From positions 1 through 64,000 of the forward strand of contig JACIWW010000014.1 in assembly GCA_014360905.1 (NCBI GenBank): a stretch of DNA of 64,000 nucleotides, written 5' to 3'. This document shows, piece after piece, positions 63,249-64,000 of the stretch; position 1 is the stretch's first letter; each line of letters starts with the position of its first letter. Position numbers and translations under genes: made by a program. Origin of the DNA: Chloroflexota bacterium (lineage in GTDB: Bacteria; Chloroflexota; Anaerolineae; UBA2200). The notes below the pieces were generated by a model. It was not told where the DNA came from. It saw nothing but the letters and a program-made list of their open reading frames with translations, and ran no database searches.

Positions 63249-64000
63249 GTGCATCTCCGAGATAGAATTGGCTCGGCGTGGAAGTGGCTTTACCCTGGCA
63301 TGGGCGTGAAGCGCTGGCTAGTGTTGCTGGCCATAGGGCTTTTGTTGCTCAGCCTAGGGGTCAGCTTCTTCTATGTCCAAATCTATCGCACATTGGAGTT
63401 CACAGGCCCAGCTTCGCCCATCGCTTATGCCGTTACGCTGCAGTTCTTGCCACGTTGGTTGCGTGGCGTCATTCTGGCTACCTTGGGTATCCTATGTGTC
63501 GCTGTGGCTGTTTTCCGCTTAAGCCGATCTCTGGTCTCTGCTTTTTTCGAATCCGATCGCGAAAGCGTGGTAGATGTCATTTACCGCCGCCGTATGCGTA
63601 AGCGAGGACCGAAAATCGTGGCGATCGGCGGTGGCACGGGTCTTTCAACTCTGTTGCGTGGCCTGAAGGAATGCACGGACAACCTGACGGCAATTGTAAC
63701 TGTGGCTGATGACGGAGGCAGCTCGGGGCGCTTGCGCAGGGAATTGGGGCTTTTGCCTCCTGGCGACTTTCGCAACTGCATCACTGCTCTGGCTGAAGCG
63801 GAACCTCTGATGACCTTGCTGTTTGAGTACCGCTTTGGTCAGGGTCAGGGGTTAAATGGCCACAGCTTTGGCAATTTATTCATCGCTGCTATGGCCGGGG
63901 TGACAGGTGACTTTGGGCAGGCAATCCGCCAATCGAGCAAAGTGCTCGCTGTGCGCGGACGCGTCCTGCCGTCCACCATGCACAGCGTGACGCTCTGCGC
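63249..64000 (+). CDS. yvcK: YvcK/CofD-family protein with N-terminal membrane segment, cut by the window edge
   Basis: The open frame starts at a GTG nine bases after AGGAGG and is still open at the right edge (250 codons seen). Residues 20-45 and about 75-95 are hydrophobic, predicting two membrane helices. From about residue 120 comes the YvcK core: KIVAIGGGTGLSTLLRGLK, TVADDGGSSGRLRRELG, PPGDFRNCITALAE and LNGHSFGNLFIAAM. YvcK (gluconeogenesis factor) binds UDP-sugars and affects cell shape and growth on gluconeogenic carbon in Bacillus. The membrane extension is not part of the Bacillus protein. The usual neighbours rapZ and whiA, if present, would be outside the window. Confidence 0.88.
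   Translation, partial: MHLRDRIGSAWKWLYPGMGVKRWLVLLAIGLLLLSLGVSFFYVQIYRTLEFTGPASPIAYAVTLQFLPRWLRGVILATLGILCVAVAVFRLSRSLVSAFFESDRESVVDVIYRRRMRKRGPKIVAIGGGTGLSTLLRGLKECTDNLTAIVTVADDGGSSGRLRRELGLLPPGDFRNCITALAEAEPLMTLLFEYRFGQGQGLNGHSFGNLFIAAMAGVTGDFGQAIRQSSKVLAVRGRVLPSTMHSVTLC

Overview
The window reads as one contiguous stretch of a bacterial chromosome. I infer an anaerobic or facultative member of the Chloroflexota (Anaerolineae-like). The basis is the mix of families: a Thr/Pro-linker surface protein with a DNRLRE domain, a CpXC-domain protein, an archaeal-type phosphoglycerate mutase, an ADP-forming acyl-CoA synthetase, a DHH-CBS-nucleotidyltransferase fusion and a ferredoxin-fused EtfA. 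GC content is moderate by eye. No rRNA, tRNA, insertion sequence, prophage or CRISPR array was seen. Coding density is high, and sigma70-type promoters (TTGACA-like, 16-18 bp, TATAAT-like) can be read in front of many transcription units.

Layout. 0-7.5 kb: edge of a leftward gene, nucleoside kinase, alpha-glucan phosphorylase, then leftward CpXC, ComF and a lipoprotein. 7.6-18 kb: surface protein, glutamine synthetase, NUDIX hydrolase, zinc-ribbon membrane protein, TruD, transketolase, GH31 glucosidase and a 30-aa membrane peptide. 18-25.3 kb: degenerate metallo-beta-lactamase-fold protein, AlaX-type editing protein, 58-aa rubredoxin-like acidic protein, a lysine 2,3-aminomutase gene overlapping an ATP-grasp ligase gene, atypical response regulator, cell-wall amidase. 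25.4-30.9 kb: ADP-forming acyl-CoA synthetase coupled to a free-standing Pta-type P-loop/DRTGG protein, then enolase and methionine aminopeptidase.

31-48.3 kb is a 17-gene leftward block: thiolase, 3-hydroxyacyl-CoA dehydrogenase, enoyl-CoA hydratase, acyl-CoA ligase, acyl-CoA dehydrogenase, EtfB, D-aminopeptidase, a truncated EamA remnant, HAD phosphatase, aminotransferase, Fd-EtfA, thioesterase, MBL hydrolase, DUF362, two 2-hydroxyacyl-CoA dehydratase-like subunits and their activase. Together they suggest anaerobic oxidation of fatty acids and/or amino-acid carbon through acyl-CoAs, with electrons passing through an iron-sulfur ETF and ATP recovered by the ADP-forming synthetase. A leader RNA with a terminator-like hairpin precedes the block, and palindromic hairpins occur in several of its gaps.

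48.7-64 kb: mutL, PspC/LiaF-like envelope-stress proteins, a class III aminotransferase, then a rightward lower-glycolysis group (glycerate 2-kinase, pyruvate kinase, phosphoglycerate kinase, archaeal-type phosphoglycerate mutase, AIR-synthase-like protein). The window ends with the leftward multidomain tRNA nucleotidyltransferase and the start of a YvcK-family gene that leaves the right edge.

The best candidates for something undescribed are the aminomutase/ATP-grasp pair, the thiolase-block leader RNA, the Pta-N-like partner of the acyl-CoA synthetase and the mixed beta-oxidation/dehydratase block. All functions are inferred from sequence only.
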